Assembly (NCBI GenBank): GCA_022953095.1
Contig: JALJCR010000001.1
Coordinates: 1,460,501 to 1,524,500, forward strand
DNA: 64,000 nt
Direction of reading: 5' to 3'
Source: Qipengyuania sp. ABI-127-1
Lineage (GTDB): Bacteria; Pseudomonadota; Alphaproteobacteria; Sphingomonadales; Sphingomonadaceae
The notes below the pieces were generated by a model. That model did not search any database and was not told where the DNA came from. It saw only the letters and a program-made list of their open reading frames with translations. The first letter of the stretch is position 1. Each line of letters begins with the position of its first letter. Positions 48,696-58,800 of this stretch are shown here, piece after piece. The position numbers were made by a program, and so were the translations under genes.

Positions 48696-49640
48696 ATGGA
48701 TAACCTGACCCATTCTCTTGTGGGCGCATTGCTGGGGCAGGCGGGGCTGAAGAAGAAGACTGGGCTCGCCATGCCCGCGCTGATCATCGGGGCGAATCTG
48801 CCCGATGTGGATGCGGCGTGCTTCTTTTGGCTTGATGGCACGGAGCATCTCGGCTTCCGGCGCGGGATTACCCACGGGCCGCCCGCGCTGGTGCTTTTGC
48901 CGCTGATCCTTGCCGGATTGCTCTATGGCTACGATCGCTGGCAGGCGCGCCGCGGGAAACGGCCCCAGGACCGGCTGCCGGTCAATTTCAAATGGCTCTA
49001 TTTGCTAAGCTTCATCGGCTGCCTGACACACCCGGCGCTCGACTGGCTCAACGTCTACGGCATCCGCTTGCTCGAGCCGTTCAGCAGCCGGTGGTTCTAT
49101 GGCGATACGCTGTTCATCATCGATGTGTGGCTGTGGGCGCTGCTGGGCTTCGCAACCTGGTTCTCGCTGCGGCGCGAGAAGCGGGGCGGGGAGTGGCAGC
49201 GACCGGCGCGCGCGGCGATGGCGGTGGCGCTGGTGTATATCGGGCTGAATGGGGTGATTTCGGCTAGCCACGGATGGCATTCCGCAAGCCCACTACCTGG
49301 TGCAACGACTGCCATTAGTAGTCCACTTCCTGTGGCTTCGGTTTGGCGTGAAGAAATCACAGGGTCGAAGAACGACTGGTACTACCTGCATGACTCCGCA
49401 GACGTGTGGGTGCCATTTCTGGAGGCAGAAAAACGCTGTGCTTGGCCCTCCGCAAGTGAGTTGCACAATGTTGGCTCGCAGGCCGAAGCCTTCCTCTTCT
49501 GGTCTCGCGCGCCTTTTGCCGAGCGCGCGCCTGACGGATCGGTGATCCTCCGCGACGCCCGTTTCTACGATCCGCGTGCGCGCGACCGGTTCAGCGTCGC
49601 GCTGCCGGAGGTGGCGTGCGAGGAACTTCCGACGCCTTAA
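48696..49640 (+). CDS. DUF457-type metal-dependent membrane hydrolase
   Basis: 314 residues from ATG 48696. The metal-binding pattern MDNLTHSLVGALLGQAG, then NLPDVDA, RRGITHGPPALV and LTHPALDWLN matches the YbcI/DUF457 group of inner-membrane hydrolases. There are about four to five membrane segments (roughly 75-95, 105-120, 140-160, 185-200), then a soluble C-terminal domain. Bases 49270-49490, coding for part of that domain, are visibly AT-richer than both sides, which suggests a recombined patch. The substrate is unknown. Confidence 0.83.
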   Translation: MDNLTHSLVGALLGQAGLKKKTGLAMPALIIGANLPDVDAACFFWLDGTEHLGFRRGITHGPPALVLLPLILAGLLYGYDRWQARRGKRPQDRLPVNFKWLYLLSFIGCLTHPALDWLNVYGIRLLEPFSSRWFYGDTLFIIDVWLWALLGFATWFSLRREKRGGEWQRPARAAMAVALVYIGLNGVISASHGWHSASPLPGATTAISSPLPVASVWREEITGSKNDWYYLHDSADVWVPFLEAEKRCAWPSASELHNVGSQAEAFLFWSRAPFAERAPDGSVILRDARFYDPRARDRFSVALPEVACEELPTP

Positions 49641-49644
49641 ACCG

Positions 49645-49725
49645 TCATTGCGAGCGAAGCGAAGCAATCCAGAGCGATACGCATGCACCATGGATTGCCG
49701 CGGCGACTTCGTCGCCTCGCAATGA
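49645..49725. repeat. Extragenic palindrome, TCATTGCGAG family, copy 1
   Basis: 81 bases with perfect ends TCATTGCGAG (49645) and CTCGCAATGA (49725) and an inner pair GCAATCC/GGATTGC. It fills most of the gap before the photolyase gene. Relatives are at 59806-59902 and 63456-63554. Confidence 0.85.
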
Positions 49726-49757
49726 CTGTATAGGGACGGAATTCGAGACTTGAGGGT

Positions 49758-51152
49758 ATGACTTCACCCCAAATCGTCTGGCTGCGGCGCGATCTGCGTA
49801 TGGCAGACCAGCCAGCCCTTCATGCGGCCGCCCAGGCCGGTCCGGTCGTTCCGGTATTCGTGCTCGATCAGGAGCGGGCAGGTGACCATGCCTATGGCGG
49901 CGCATCGCTGGTATGGCTGCACTATTCACTGGAAAGCCTTGGCAAGAGCCTTGGTGCGCGCCGCTCCAAGATCGTCCTTCGCAAGGGCGATGCCCCGCAA
50001 ATTCTCGCCGCGATTGCCGAAGAGGTGGGTGCCACCTGCATCCATGCGATGCGGCATTACGAGCCGTGGTGGAAGGAGGCGGAGGACGAGCTTCGCGACG
50101 CGTTGGGCGAGGACCGCAAGCTGTGCCTCTACGATGGCAACTACCTGCTCCCTCCGGGCAGCGTGACCACCGGATCGGGCGATCCCTACAAGATCTACAC
50201 CCCGTTTTCGAAGGCGATGCTCGAGGTCATGCCGCCGCGCGACCCGCTGCCCGAGCCTGAGACAATCCATTCGCCCGAAAGCTGGCCGGAAAGCGACGAC
50301 CTGGAAGATTGGGAGTTGCTGCCGACCAAGCCCGACTGGGCCGGGGGCATTCGCGCATTCTGGGACTTCGGCGAGGCCGCCGCGCACGAGCGGCTCGACT
50401 GGTGGACCGATCGCGTCGCCCAGTACGATGAGGGGCGGAACCTTCCCTCGGACGACATCACCTCGCGCCTCTCGCCGCACCTGCACTGGGGCGAAATCAG
50501 CCCCGCGCAGGTCTGGCACAAGCTCAAGGACAAGCGTTCCGACGGCTGGAAGACCTTCGCCAAGGAGGTCATCTGGCGCGATTATGCGCAGAACGTGATC
50601 GACCAGTTCCCCGACTATCCTCGGGAAAGCTATCGCGATTACGACGAGCGGACACTGTGGCGGAACCCCAATGCGGGACACCTCATCCGCGAAGACCTAG
50701 AATGCTGGCAAAAGGGCATGACCGGCTACCCCATCGTCGATGCCGGGATGCGCCAGCTATGGCAGACCGGCTGGATACACAACCGCGTGCGGATGATCTG
50801 CGCGAGCTTCCTCGTAAAGCACTTGCTGATCGACTGGCGCTGCGGCGAGCAATGGTACTGGGACTGCCTCGTCGATGCCGATTACGGTAATAACGGCGTC
50901 AACTGGCAATGGATCAGCGGTACCGGCGTCGACAGCAATATGTTCAGCCGGATCATGGCGCCGCTAACGCAGAGCGCGAAGTTCGACGCGGCGGGATATA
51001 TCCGCGAATATGTGTCCGAGCTCGCCGATCTGGACGACAGCGAGATCCACGATCCGCCCGACGAGAAGCGTGGCGACTATCCGGCCAAGATGATCGACCA
51101 CAAGGAAGCGCGCGAACGGGCGCTGGAGGCTTACAGGGCCAGCAAACCCTAG
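49758..51152 (+). CDS. phrB: Deoxyribodipyrimidine photolyase
   Basis: 464 residues, class I CPD photolyase. The N-terminal antenna domain starts IVWLRRDLRMADQPAL. The FAD-binding C-terminal half contains LSPHLHWGEISP, then GYPIVDAGMRQL and the signature HNRVRMICASFLVKHL followed by WQWISGTGVDSN. It repairs UV-made pyrimidine dimers with light energy. It is followed closely by a cyclopropane-fatty-acid-synthase-like gene, a pairing I have seen in light-response clusters. Confidence 0.96.
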   Translation: MTSPQIVWLRRDLRMADQPALHAAAQAGPVVPVFVLDQERAGDHAYGGASLVWLHYSLESLGKSLGARRSKIVLRKGDAPQILAAIAEEVGATCIHAMRHYEPWWKEAEDELRDALGEDRKLCLYDGNYLLPPGSVTTGSGDPYKIYTPFSKAMLEVMPPRDPLPEPETIHSPESWPESDDLEDWELLPTKPDWAGGIRAFWDFGEAAAHERLDWWTDRVAQYDEGRNLPSDDITSRLSPHLHWGEISPAQVWHKLKDKRSDGWKTFAKEVIWRDYAQNVIDQFPDYPRESYRDYDERTLWRNPNAGHLIREDLECWQKGMTGYPIVDAGMRQLWQTGWIHNRVRMICASFLVKHLLIDWRCGEQWYWDCLVDADYGNNGVNWQWISGTGVDSNMFSRIMAPLTQSAKFDAAGYIREYVSELADLDDSEIHDPPDEKRGDYPAKMIDHKEARERALEAYRASKP

Positions 51153-51199
51153 CGGACTTGTCGCCTCTATCCCGGCGGGCCATAGGCAGGGGGATGGAG

Positions 51200-52441
51200 A
51201 TGCGGACAGGGCAGCGCGGGCAGGACCTTCTCGCCGGGGCGAAGAGCTTCGCGCGCAAGCCCGGCATGTTCGCGCGGCTGATCGCACCCGGTTTCGACAA
51301 GATCCTCGACCGGATCGACGCGGCGCTGGCTACGGGCGCAATCCATGCCATTTTGCCCGATGGCGGTCGAAGAACGCTTGGCGGCCGTTCGCCGGGCTTC
51401 GAATGCACGGTGGAATTGCGAAGCTGGAGCGCGCTGCTCCGCCTCGCCACCAATGGATCGATCGGCTGGTATCAGGCCTGGGAGGCGGGCGAATGGGCCA
51501 GCCCCGACCCAGTCCCGCTCTTTGCCCTGTTCATGGCCAATGGCCGCGAGTTGGGAAATACCGGCCGTGCGCGCGGCCCCTTCCGCCTGGCGGCACGTTT
51601 TGCGCACTGGCTCAATCGCAACACCCATGCGGGCGCGCAAAAGAACATCGCCGCGCATTACGATCTCGGCAATGATTTCTACGCGGCGTGGCTCGATTCC
51701 ACGATGACCTATTCGTCGGCCCTCGACGTCGCCGATGACGGCCTCGAAGCGGCGCAGCGGCGCAAATGGGATGCTCTGGCCGCGAGGCTCGGCAAGCCCG
51801 CCAATGTTCTGGAAATCGGCTGCGGCTGGGGCGGATTGGCCGCCATGCTGTCCTCGCGCGGGATAGCTGCCACGGCAATCAGCCTCTCCGACGCCCAGCT
51901 TGCCTGGGCGCGCGAACGCCATCCGGGGGTCGATTTCCGTAAGCAGGATTATCGCGACACGGCGGGCCAATACGATGCCATTGCCAGCGTCGAGATGGTC
52001 GAGGCGTTGGGGCGCGAATACTGGCCGACTTTCATGGACTGTATCGCGCGCAACCTCAAACCCGGTGGGCGCGCGGCGATTCAGTATATTTCCATGCGCG
52101 ACGATCTGTTCGAAGCCTATGCCAAAAGCGCCGATTTCATCCAGGCCTATATCTTTCCGGGTGGGCTGCTGATCCGCACTAGCGAATTCCGCCGCCTGGC
52201 CGGGGAACGTGGGCTCGCCTGGCAGGACCAGTACGATTTCGGCCCCGACTATGCCGAAACGCTGAAATGCTGGCGCGCGAATTTCGACGCGGCGGAACGC
52301 GAAGGCCGCCTGCCGCAGGGTTTCGACGCGCGCTTCGGCGATCTGTGGCGCTATTATCTGATGTATTGCGAAGGCGGGTTCCGCGGCGGCGGGATCAACG
52401 TGCACCAGGTCACGCTGGTGAAACAGGGAGAGAGTGAATGA
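51200..52441 (+). CDS. Cyclopropane-fatty-acyl-phospholipid synthase family methyltransferase
   Basis: 413 residues from the second ATG (51200), which has AGGGGG six bases upstream; 51194 is the other option. The SAM site is VLEIGCGWGGLAAML. The CFA-family segment NIAAHYDLGNDFYAAWLDSTMTYS is conserved, as is the C-terminal IFPGGLLI and QDQYDFGPDYAETL. The family adds a methylene group to unsaturated membrane lipids. The stop overlaps the next gene by 4 bases, so the hydrolase is co-translated. Confidence 0.92.
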   Translation: MRTGQRGQDLLAGAKSFARKPGMFARLIAPGFDKILDRIDAALATGAIHAILPDGGRRTLGGRSPGFECTVELRSWSALLRLATNGSIGWYQAWEAGEWASPDPVPLFALFMANGRELGNTGRARGPFRLAARFAHWLNRNTHAGAQKNIAAHYDLGNDFYAAWLDSTMTYSSALDVADDGLEAAQRRKWDALAARLGKPANVLEIGCGWGGLAAMLSSRGIAATAISLSDAQLAWARERHPGVDFRKQDYRDTAGQYDAIASVEMVEALGREYWPTFMDCIARNLKPGGRAAIQYISMRDDLFEAYAKSADFIQAYIFPGGLLIRTSEFRRLAGERGLAWQDQYDFGPDYAETLKCWRANFDAAEREGRLPQGFDARFGDLWRYYLMYCEGGFRGGGINVHQVTLVKQGESE

Positions 52442-53646
52442 GGGGCCTTTGGATTTCGACTGCGGCACTGGTGCTGACGGGATGTGTTAGCGCTTACGAT
52501 AGCGCACCTGTTGGCGAGGTTGCGGTCGCGCCGCCAGCGGTCACCCAATCGATGCCCGAGCAGATGGCGAGCATGGAGCCGGGCGATTCGATCCTGTTCT
52601 GGAGCGATGAACGCCGCTCGGCCGCGTTCCGCGACATGGAGGGGCTGTTTCCAGGCCTCGAAGTGGCACCCGCGACCAAGGCACGCGATTTGCCGCGCGG
52701 GGGCGAAAGCCTCCCCGCAGCCCTGCAGGCCGAAATCCGCGCCTATATGGCGCAAACGCAGGCCGCCGGCGTGATGGCGCTCAAGAATGGCGAGGTGGTG
52801 TTCGAGGATTACGGCCTCGGCTTCGGCCCGGGCGATCGCTGGACCAGCTTCTCGGTTGCCAAGAGCTTTACCTCGACGCTGCTCGGCGCGGCGATTGCAG
52901 ACGGCGCGATTGCCAGCGTCGATACGCCCGTGACCGAGATCATCCCCGCGCTTGCCGGGACGGCCTATGACGGCGTCACCGTCGGCCAGATCGCCAGCAT
53001 GACCTCGGGCGTTGCCTGGAACGAGGACTATACCGATCCCGATAGTGACGTGGCCAAAATGCTCGCCATCGCGCCGGTGGCCGGCGAATCGCAGGCGGTG
53101 ACCTATGCGCGCACGCTGAAGCGCGAGGCGCCTGCGGGCCAGAAATGGGTCTACAAGACGCTCGAAACAAATCTCCTCGGCCTGATCGTCGAACAGGCGA
53201 CCGGCCAGTCGTTGGCGGCCTATGCGGCGCAGAAGATCGTCGAACCCGCCGGCTTCGAAGGCGGGATGTTCTGGATGCAGGACCTCACCGGCGGCAATAT
53301 CGGCGGCTGCTGCCTGTCGCTGCGTCTCGCCGACTATGCCCGCATGGGCCAGTTCGCGCTGGAAGGTGGCAAGGACGTGGTGCCTGCAGGCTGGTTCGCC
53401 ACCGCCGGATCGCCGCTGGTCGATTTCGGCGCGCAGGCCCCTGGCTTCGGCTATGGCTATCAATGGTGGACCTATCCCGGCGACACCTATGGCGCGCAGG
53501 GCATTTTCGGGCAGGCGATCACCATCGTTCCGGAAGAAGAGCTGGTCGTCGCCATTGTCAGCAACTGGCCGACAGCCACGAGCAGCGACCATCGCGCCGG
53601 TTTCCGCGACCTGGTCGGCAAGATCGCCGAGGCACTCGACGACTGA
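52438..53646 (+). CDS. Serine hydrolase, class C beta-lactamase-like lipoprotein
   Basis: 402 residues. Lipoprotein signal MRGLWISTAALVLTGC. The nucleophile box is SVAK (139-142), within WTSFSVAKSFTSTLLG, and a tyrosine-containing segment WVYKTLETNLLGL holds the second motif. The arrangement fits the class C/6-aminohexanoate-dimer hydrolase (NylB) group. It is probably an esterase or amidase at the periplasmic face. It is coupled to the CFA-like gene by ATGA. Confidence 0.87.
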   Translation: MRGLWISTAALVLTGCVSAYDSAPVGEVAVAPPAVTQSMPEQMASMEPGDSILFWSDERRSAAFRDMEGLFPGLEVAPATKARDLPRGGESLPAALQAEIRAYMAQTQAAGVMALKNGEVVFEDYGLGFGPGDRWTSFSVAKSFTSTLLGAAIADGAIASVDTPVTEIIPALAGTAYDGVTVGQIASMTSGVAWNEDYTDPDSDVAKMLAIAPVAGESQAVTYARTLKREAPAGQKWVYKTLETNLLGLIVEQATGQSLAAYAAQKIVEPAGFEGGMFWMQDLTGGNIGGCCLSLRLADYARMGQFALEGGKDVVPAGWFATAGSPLVDFGAQAPGFGYGYQWWTYPGDTYGAQGIFGQAITIVPEEELVVAIVSNWPTATSSDHRAGFRDLVGKIAEALDD

Positions 53647-53667
53647 GCGGGCGGGGCTGCGCCCCCG

Positions 53668-54015
53668 TCAGAAGGCGCGATAGGCATCCTCTCCGCTATA
53701 GCGGGCGAGGATGCTGTCATGCACGATCGGGTTGAGCAGCTCGCTGAAAGCGCAGCCGACGATGCAGTTTTCCCACCAGATCACCTGGGCCTGAAGCGAT
53801 TCGAGACCTGCCAGGGTAAGCCAGCAGAGCTGGCCTTCGTGCATGCGGTTGAGCGCGGCTGCTGAAAAGCCCGAGATCGAGAGGTCGTGAACCACGGTCT
53901 GGAACGCCCGCCCGCCGCTTGGTCGCAATTGTCCGGGAATGGTCAGCCTGGTGCGCGGGGCGCAGCGATCCTCCTGCGCGGCTAGCGTATAGGGATCCTT
54001 CGACTGGTGGACCAT
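53668..54015 (-). CDS. Single-domain PilZ protein
   Basis: 115 residues. The c-di-GMP-binding RxxxR (DRCAPRTRL) and DLSISG motifs are intact. It should bind the messenger made by the two GGDEF proteins in this window and change the activity of a partner. It converges on the serine hydrolase and is otherwise alone. Confidence 0.9.
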   Translation of the reverse strand: MVHQSKDPYTLAAQEDRCAPRTRLTIPGQLRPSGGRAFQTVVHDLSISGFSAAALNRMHEGQLCWLTLAGLESLQAQVIWWENCIVGCAFSELLNPIVHDSILARYSGEDAYRAF

Positions 54016-54127
54016 GGCGGGCGCCCTTTCCGGGTTCGGTGCGACTCACATCGCCCGGAGGCAGCCGGGGCGATTCGCCATGTCTCACCCAATCGGAGTT
54101 GAGAAGTCCTGACCGCGCTTGGTTAAC

Positions 54128-54838
54128 CTACCCCTCGACGCGTTCGCGATGGAAGCCCTCGAAACCGTCAACCAGCAGTTCCACCAACCGATCGGCAACA
54201 ACCGACGGTTCCTTCACCGTCTGCGGGTCTTCGCCGGGATAGGCCTTGGCGCGCATGGCGGTGCGGGTGGCCCCCGGATCGATCAGCGCGACGCGGACCT
54301 TGGAGATCTTTTCGACTTCCTGCGCATAGCTTGCCAGGAGGTTGTCGAAGGCGGCCTTGGTGGCGCCATAGGCGGACCAATAGGCGCGCGGCGTCGCCCC
54401 CACGCTGCTGGTCAGGCCGATCACGCGGCCCGCATCGGCACGTTTGAGCAGCGGGTCGAAATTGGCCAGCAAGGCCTGCGTAGCGAGGAAATTGACCGTC
54501 AGGGCCTGGCTGAGCTGCTTGCCGTCGATTTGGGTTACCGGCGTGAGCGCGGGCAGATAGGCACCCGAAATGACGAGGAAATCGAGCTTGTCCCAGCGCC
54601 CGGCGATGGCCGAGGCGAGGCGGGCGATGCCATCGCTCTCGTTGAGATCGACCGGCGCAATCGTCGAGGCTCCGCCAGCTTCGTGAATTGTATCCTCGAC
54701 CGATTCGAGCGCGCGGACATCGCGCCCGGTCAGTACGACATGGGCACCGGCGGCCGCCAGTGCCCGCGCGGTAGCCGCACCGATCCCCTTGCTCGCCCCG
54801 GTGACAAGGGCGAGGCGATTTTCGAGTGGTTTCGTCAT
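54128..54838 (-). CDS. SDR-family oxidoreductase coupled to purF
   Basis: 236 residues from the ATG at 54838, which shares its A with the purF stop. Motifs: LVTGASKGIGAATA, and YGATKAAF for the catalytic Tyr-Lys, with a serine in GLTSSVGATP. VALIDPGATRTAMRAKAYP is the usual C-terminal segment. The substrate is unknown. Its tight coupling to purF is conserved enough in sphingomonads, by my recollection, to suggest housekeeping use. Confidence 0.92.
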   Translation of the reverse strand: MTKPLENRLALVTGASKGIGAATARALAAAGAHVVLTGRDVRALESVEDTIHEAGGASTIAPVDLNESDGIARLASAIAGRWDKLDFLVISGAYLPALTPVTQIDGKQLSQALTVNFLATQALLANFDPLLKRADAGRVIGLTSSVGATPRAYWSAYGATKAAFDNLLASYAQEVEKISKVRVALIDPGATRTAMRAKAYPGEDPQTVKEPSVVADRLVELLVDGFEGFHRERVEG

Positions 54839-56310
54839 CAGGCGACCTGTTCGGATGGAAATGCGAGTTTGTGCTGCTTGTCTTCGCGCCGCGCCATGTC
54901 GGTCAGCGAGGTCGGATAGTCGCCGGTGAAGCACGCGTCGCAGAATTGCGGGCAGGCCGAATTGCGGGGCTTCTCGCCCACGGCGCGATAGAGACCGTCG
55001 ATCGAAACGAAGGCGAGGCTGTCGGCCCTGATGAATTCGCGCATCGGTTCGACATCCATGCGCGCGGCGAGCAGTTTGGAGCGTTCGGGCGTGTCGACGC
55101 CGTAAAAGCAGCTATGCGCGGTCGGCGGACTGGCGACGCGGAAGTGAACTTCGGTCGCGCCCGCATCGCGCATCATTTCGACGATCTGTAACGAGGTTGT
55201 GCCGCGCACGATGCTGTCGTCGATCAGGACGATGCGCTTGCCCTCTACCAGGGCGCGGTTGGCATTGTGCTTGCGCTTGACGCCCGCGTGGCGAATGCCG
55301 TCGCTGGGCTGAATGAAAGTGCGCCCGACATAGTGCGAGCGGATAATGCCAAGCTCGAACGGAATGCCCGATTCCTGCGCATAGCCGATGGCCGCCGGAA
55401 CGCCGCTATCGGGCACGGGGACCACGAGATCGGCTTCGACCGGTTTCTCGCGCGCGAGTTCGGCGCCGATCGCCTTGCGTGCTTCGTAGATGCTGCGCCC
55501 GTCGAACACCGAATCCGGGCGGCTGAAATAGACATGCTCGAAAATGCAGGGACGCGGGGCGTGATCGCCGAAGGGATGGAGCGAATCGATATTCCCCTCG
55601 AAATCGACCTTGATCACTTCGCCCGGCTCGACCTGGCGGACGAATTGCGCGCCGACCACGTCGAAGGCGACGGTTTCGGACGCGAACACGGTAGCATCGC
55701 CGATCCGGCCCATCTGCAACGGGCGGATGCCCAGCGGATCGCGGCAGGCGATCATGCCTTCGGGCGTCATCACGATCAGCGCATAGGCCCCTTCGAGCAG
55801 GCGCAGCGCATCGATCAACCGGTCCATGATTGTGGGATAGCGGCTGGTCGCGACGAGATGGATGATAACTTCGGTATCGCTGGTCGACTGGAAGATCGAA
55901 CCGCGCCGGACGAGATCGTCGCGCAACACCCTCGCATTCGAGATATTGCCATTATGCGCCACCGCGAACCCGCCACTGGCTAGGTCGGCGTAAAGCGGCT
56001 GGACGTTGCGCAGGCCTGCGCCTCCGGTGGTCGAATAGCGCACATGGCCCGCCGCCATCATGCCGGGCAGTTCGGCAATCGCTTCCTGACTGGAAAAATT
56101 TTCCGCCACATGGCCAAGCCCGCGGCGGGTAAAGAATTCGGCGCCGTCGAAACTGGTGATGCCGGCGGCTTCCTGGCCGCGATGCTGGAGAGCGTGGAGG
56201 CCGAGAGCTGTCGCGGCTGCCGCATCGGTCGCATTGATTGCGCCGAACACGCCGCATTCCTCGCGCAGCTTGTCGCCATCCTCGTCGAGAAACGGGTGGG
56301 TGAGGTTCAT
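54838..56310 (-). CDS. purF: Amidophosphoribosyltransferase
   Basis: 490 residues. It makes phosphoribosylamine from PRPP and glutamine, the first step of purine synthesis. The propeptide ends at E18 and the nucleophile is C19 (REECGVFGAI). The PRPP loop is VLIDDSIVRGTTS. The iron-sulfur type is suggested by SACPQFCDACFTGD at the C-terminus. Divergent from lolC; followed by the coupled SDR gene. Confidence 0.97.
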   Translation of the reverse strand: MNLTHPFLDEDGDKLREECGVFGAINATDAAAATALGLHALQHRGQEAAGITSFDGAEFFTRRGLGHVAENFSSQEAIAELPGMMAAGHVRYSTTGGAGLRNVQPLYADLASGGFAVAHNGNISNARVLRDDLVRRGSIFQSTSDTEVIIHLVATSRYPTIMDRLIDALRLLEGAYALIVMTPEGMIACRDPLGIRPLQMGRIGDATVFASETVAFDVVGAQFVRQVEPGEVIKVDFEGNIDSLHPFGDHAPRPCIFEHVYFSRPDSVFDGRSIYEARKAIGAELAREKPVEADLVVPVPDSGVPAAIGYAQESGIPFELGIIRSHYVGRTFIQPSDGIRHAGVKRKHNANRALVEGKRIVLIDDSIVRGTTSLQIVEMMRDAGATEVHFRVASPPTAHSCFYGVDTPERSKLLAARMDVEPMREFIRADSLAFVSIDGLYRAVGEKPRNSACPQFCDACFTGDYPTSLTDMARREDKQHKLAFPSEQVA

Positions 56311-56481
56311 CGAAAGGCCTGTCTGCCGCGACTGATCGGGATGGGGGTCCCAATGGCGATGTTACGGCCCGATTACAAGGCCGGTGCGATGGATGGCCCA
56401 AGGAAAGACACGATTTCATTGCGCAGCAAGGCGCGGCTGCCTAAACGCCCTTACAACGCACCGCCAGATACAAGGGCTGTC

Positions 56482-57723
56482 TTGATCCTCTCTCCTTTCG
56501 AATGGACCATCGCCAAGCGCTATTTGCTTCCGGGCAAGGGCGAGGCTTTCATTGCGTTGGTCGCCAGCATCTCGATCGGCGTTGTCATGCTCTCCGTCGC
56601 CATGCTGGTCGTGGTGATGAGCGTGATGAACGGCTTTCGCGCCGAATTGCTCGACAAGATCGTCGGGTTGAACGGCCATGCCATCGTGCAGGCTTACGGG
56701 GGTCGGCTCGACGATTGGGAGAACGTTCTCGCGAGGGTCGAGGAAACGCCGGGTGTGGTCAGCGCGTCGCCCTTGATCGAACAGCCCCTGCTGACGAGTT
56801 TCAATGGGCGGGTCGAGGCGATCCTCGTGCGCGGCCATACACCGCAGGATTTGCGGGAATTGTCGACCAAGGCGATCAGCGGGAATTTCGATGCGTTGCA
56901 GCCAGGTGCGAGCAAGGTGGCGATCGGGGTGCGTCTGGCGGAAAATATCGGCGCGCGGGTGGGCGATACGATCACCATCATCAATCCTCAGGGCCGCTCC
57001 ACTCCCTTCGGCACCGTCCCGCGCCAGGTGGGCTACGAAGTCGCCGCCATTTTCGAGGTCGGGGTTTACGACTACGACGGCGCCTTCGTGGTCATGCCGA
57101 TGCAGGATGCGCAGACCCTGCTGCTGATCGGCGATACGGTCGGCATGATCGAGGTGACGGTAGAGGATGCCGACCGCGTCGGCGAAATCCTCGAGCCGGT
57201 CCAGAGGGCGGTTCAGGGCAGGGCGGTCGTGTCAGACTGGAAGACGATCAATTCGACCCTGTTCGAGGCGCTTCAGGTCGAACGCGTGGCGATGGCTTTC
57301 GCCTTGAGTTTCATGGTTCTGGTGGCCGCATTCAACATTCTTTCGAGCCTGGTCATGCTGGTTCGCGCCAAGACGCGCGACATTGCCATCATGCGCACCA
57401 TGGGTGCGACTAGAAAAAGCCTGATGAAGATCTTCGTGACCACCGGTTTTACGGTCGGGGCGATCGGAACGGTGGCAGGTCTTCTGCTTGGTTTCATTAT
57501 CCTGACCTTCCGGCAGCAGATCGTGACCGGCATCGGCTTTCTCACGGGGGTTGAACTGTGGGACCCTCAGGTCCGTTTCCTGACCATGCTGCCGTCCAAG
57601 ACCGATCCGGTCGAGGTCGGGATGATCGTGCTGCTGGCGCTGGCCCTCAGTTTCCTCGCCACGCTCTATCCCGCCTGGAAGGCGGCAAGCACGGACCCGG
57701 TACAGGTGCTGCGCTATGAATAA
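56482..57723 (+). CDS. lolC: Lipoprotein-releasing ABC permease LolC/E
   Basis: 413 residues from TTG 56482 with an AGGG site; this gives [15 protein letters not shown], the family N-terminus. Upstream ATGs would add unusual sequence. There are four membrane segments: about 25-50 and three in the C-terminal half (about 265-300, 315-345, 375-400). The large periplasmic loop lies between, and the MacB/FtsX-like [17 protein letters not shown] helix contacts the ATPase. With LolD it extracts lipoproteins from the inner membrane. It overlaps lolD by 8 bases. Confidence 0.93.
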   Translation: MILSPFEWTIAKRYLLPGKGEAFIALVASISIGVVMLSVAMLVVVMSVMNGFRAELLDKIVGLNGHAIVQAYGGRLDDWENVLARVEETPGVVSASPLIEQPLLTSFNGRVEAILVRGHTPQDLRELSTKAISGNFDALQPGASKVAIGVRLAENIGARVGDTITIINPQGRSTPFGTVPRQVGYEVAAIFEVGVYDYDGAFVVMPMQDAQTLLLIGDTVGMIEVTVEDADRVGEILEPVQRAVQGRAVVSDWKTINSTLFEALQVERVAMAFALSFMVLVAAFNILSSLVMLVRAKTRDIAIMRTMGATRKSLMKIFVTTGFTVGAIGTVAGLLLGFIILTFRQQIVTGIGFLTGVELWDPQVRFLTMLPSKTDPVEVGMIVLLALALSFLATLYPAWKAASTDPVQVLRYE

Positions 57724-58390
57724 GCCGGTCGTCGAACTGAAGCGGTTGACCCGCAGCTTCGAACAGGGAGGCGTGCGTATCGACGTGCTGCGCGGGGTTG
57801 ATCTTGCGATCCAGCCGGGCGAGATCGTCGCGCTGCTGGGGCCTTCGGGATCGGGCAAATCGACCTTGTTGCAGGCGGTCGGCCTGCTCGAAGGCGGGTT
57901 CGGGGGCGAGATCGTCATCGCGGGCCATTCCGCGGAAAAATCGGATTCGCGCGCCCGCACCGTGCTGCGCCGCGAACATCTCGGCTTCGTTTACCAGTTC
58001 CACCACTTGCTGCCCGATTTCGATGCACGCGAGAATGTCGTGCTGCCGCAGCTGGTCGCGGGTAGACCGCGAGCCGAGGCCGAGGCACGTGCCGAGCAAT
58101 TGCTGGTCGCGCTGGGGCTCGAACACCGGCTCGACCACCGGCCCAGCCAGCTTTCGGGCGGCGAACAGCAGCGCGTTGCCGTGGCGCGCGGGCTCGCCAA
58201 CAAGCCCGATCTCGTCCTGGCCGACGAGCCCACCGGCAATCTCGACGAGGCGACATCGGACAAGGTGCTCGCGCAATTCCTCGATCTCGTCCGGGGCGAG
58301 GGCAGTGCCGCGCTGATCGCAACCCATAACGAGCGGCTGGCGCAGAAAATGGACCGTATCGTCCGCCTTCACGAAGGCGTGCTCGAATAG
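57716..58390 (+). CDS. lolD: Lipoprotein-releasing ABC ATPase LolD
   Basis: 224 residues. Walker [11 protein letters not shown]-loop [13 protein letters not shown] signature [15 protein letters not shown] and Walker [13 protein letters not shown] are all intact. LolD powers the permease in the cytoplasm. Overlap with lolC shows translational coupling. Confidence 0.97.
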   Translation: MNKPVVELKRLTRSFEQGGVRIDVLRGVDLAIQPGEIVALLGPSGSGKSTLLQAVGLLEGGFGGEIVIAGHSAEKSDSRARTVLRREHLGFVYQFHHLLPDFDARENVVLPQLVAGRPRAEAEARAEQLLVALGLEHRLDHRPSQLSGGEQQRVAVARGLANKPDLVLADEPTGNLDEATSDKVLAQFLDLVRGEGSAALIATHNERLAQKMDRIVRLHEGVLE

Positions 58391-58439
58391 AGGACCCGCA
58401 AGCGCCGTCGCTCGTTCGTTTGCCAAAGGAGAAAACTGC

Positions 58440-58718
58440 ATGACCGACCATCCGAGTACTTTCAAAGGCGACCCGAGCCATAGCGAAGGCATTGAGTGGG
58501 ACGATCGCGCCAGCCTCCATCGCACCGGCGATGGCGACGGCGTGCTGGATGGCGCCAAGGGCCTGCGGAGCGGCACCTTCGCCGACCTGATCCGCCACGT
58601 GATGCTGATGCCTGCCGAAGAACGTGGGGATTACTACATCGAGAAAGCGGGGGACCGCGAATACCATGTCGACGAGATCGTGAGCCTTTCGAAGCGCGAC
58701 GATTTCCCGCGCTCGTAG
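58440..58718 (+). CDS. Conserved hypothetical small protein
   Basis: 92 residues, soluble, acidic and glycine-rich at first (MTDHPSTFKGDPSHSEG), then a helical part (FADLIRHVMLMPAEERGDYYIE). I do not recognise a family. An AGGAGAA site six bases upstream supports the start. It sits between lolD and an exported protein gene with short gaps. Confidence 0.75.
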   Translation: MTDHPSTFKGDPSHSEGIEWDDRASLHRTGDGDGVLDGAKGLRSGTFADLIRHVMLMPAEERGDYYIEKAGDREYHVDEIVSLSKRDDFPRS

Positions 58719-58800
58719 GAACGGGTTGGTCCTCGGTCGATAGCCGCTCGCCGGACGGCACAGCCCGGCATAACTTGGCACTATCAGGGGAGAATTGACC

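Noticed and set aside
49300..49545. 81-residue open frame inside the DUF457 gene
   Set aside because: Alternative frame of a supported gene within its AT-rich patch; no family resemblance.
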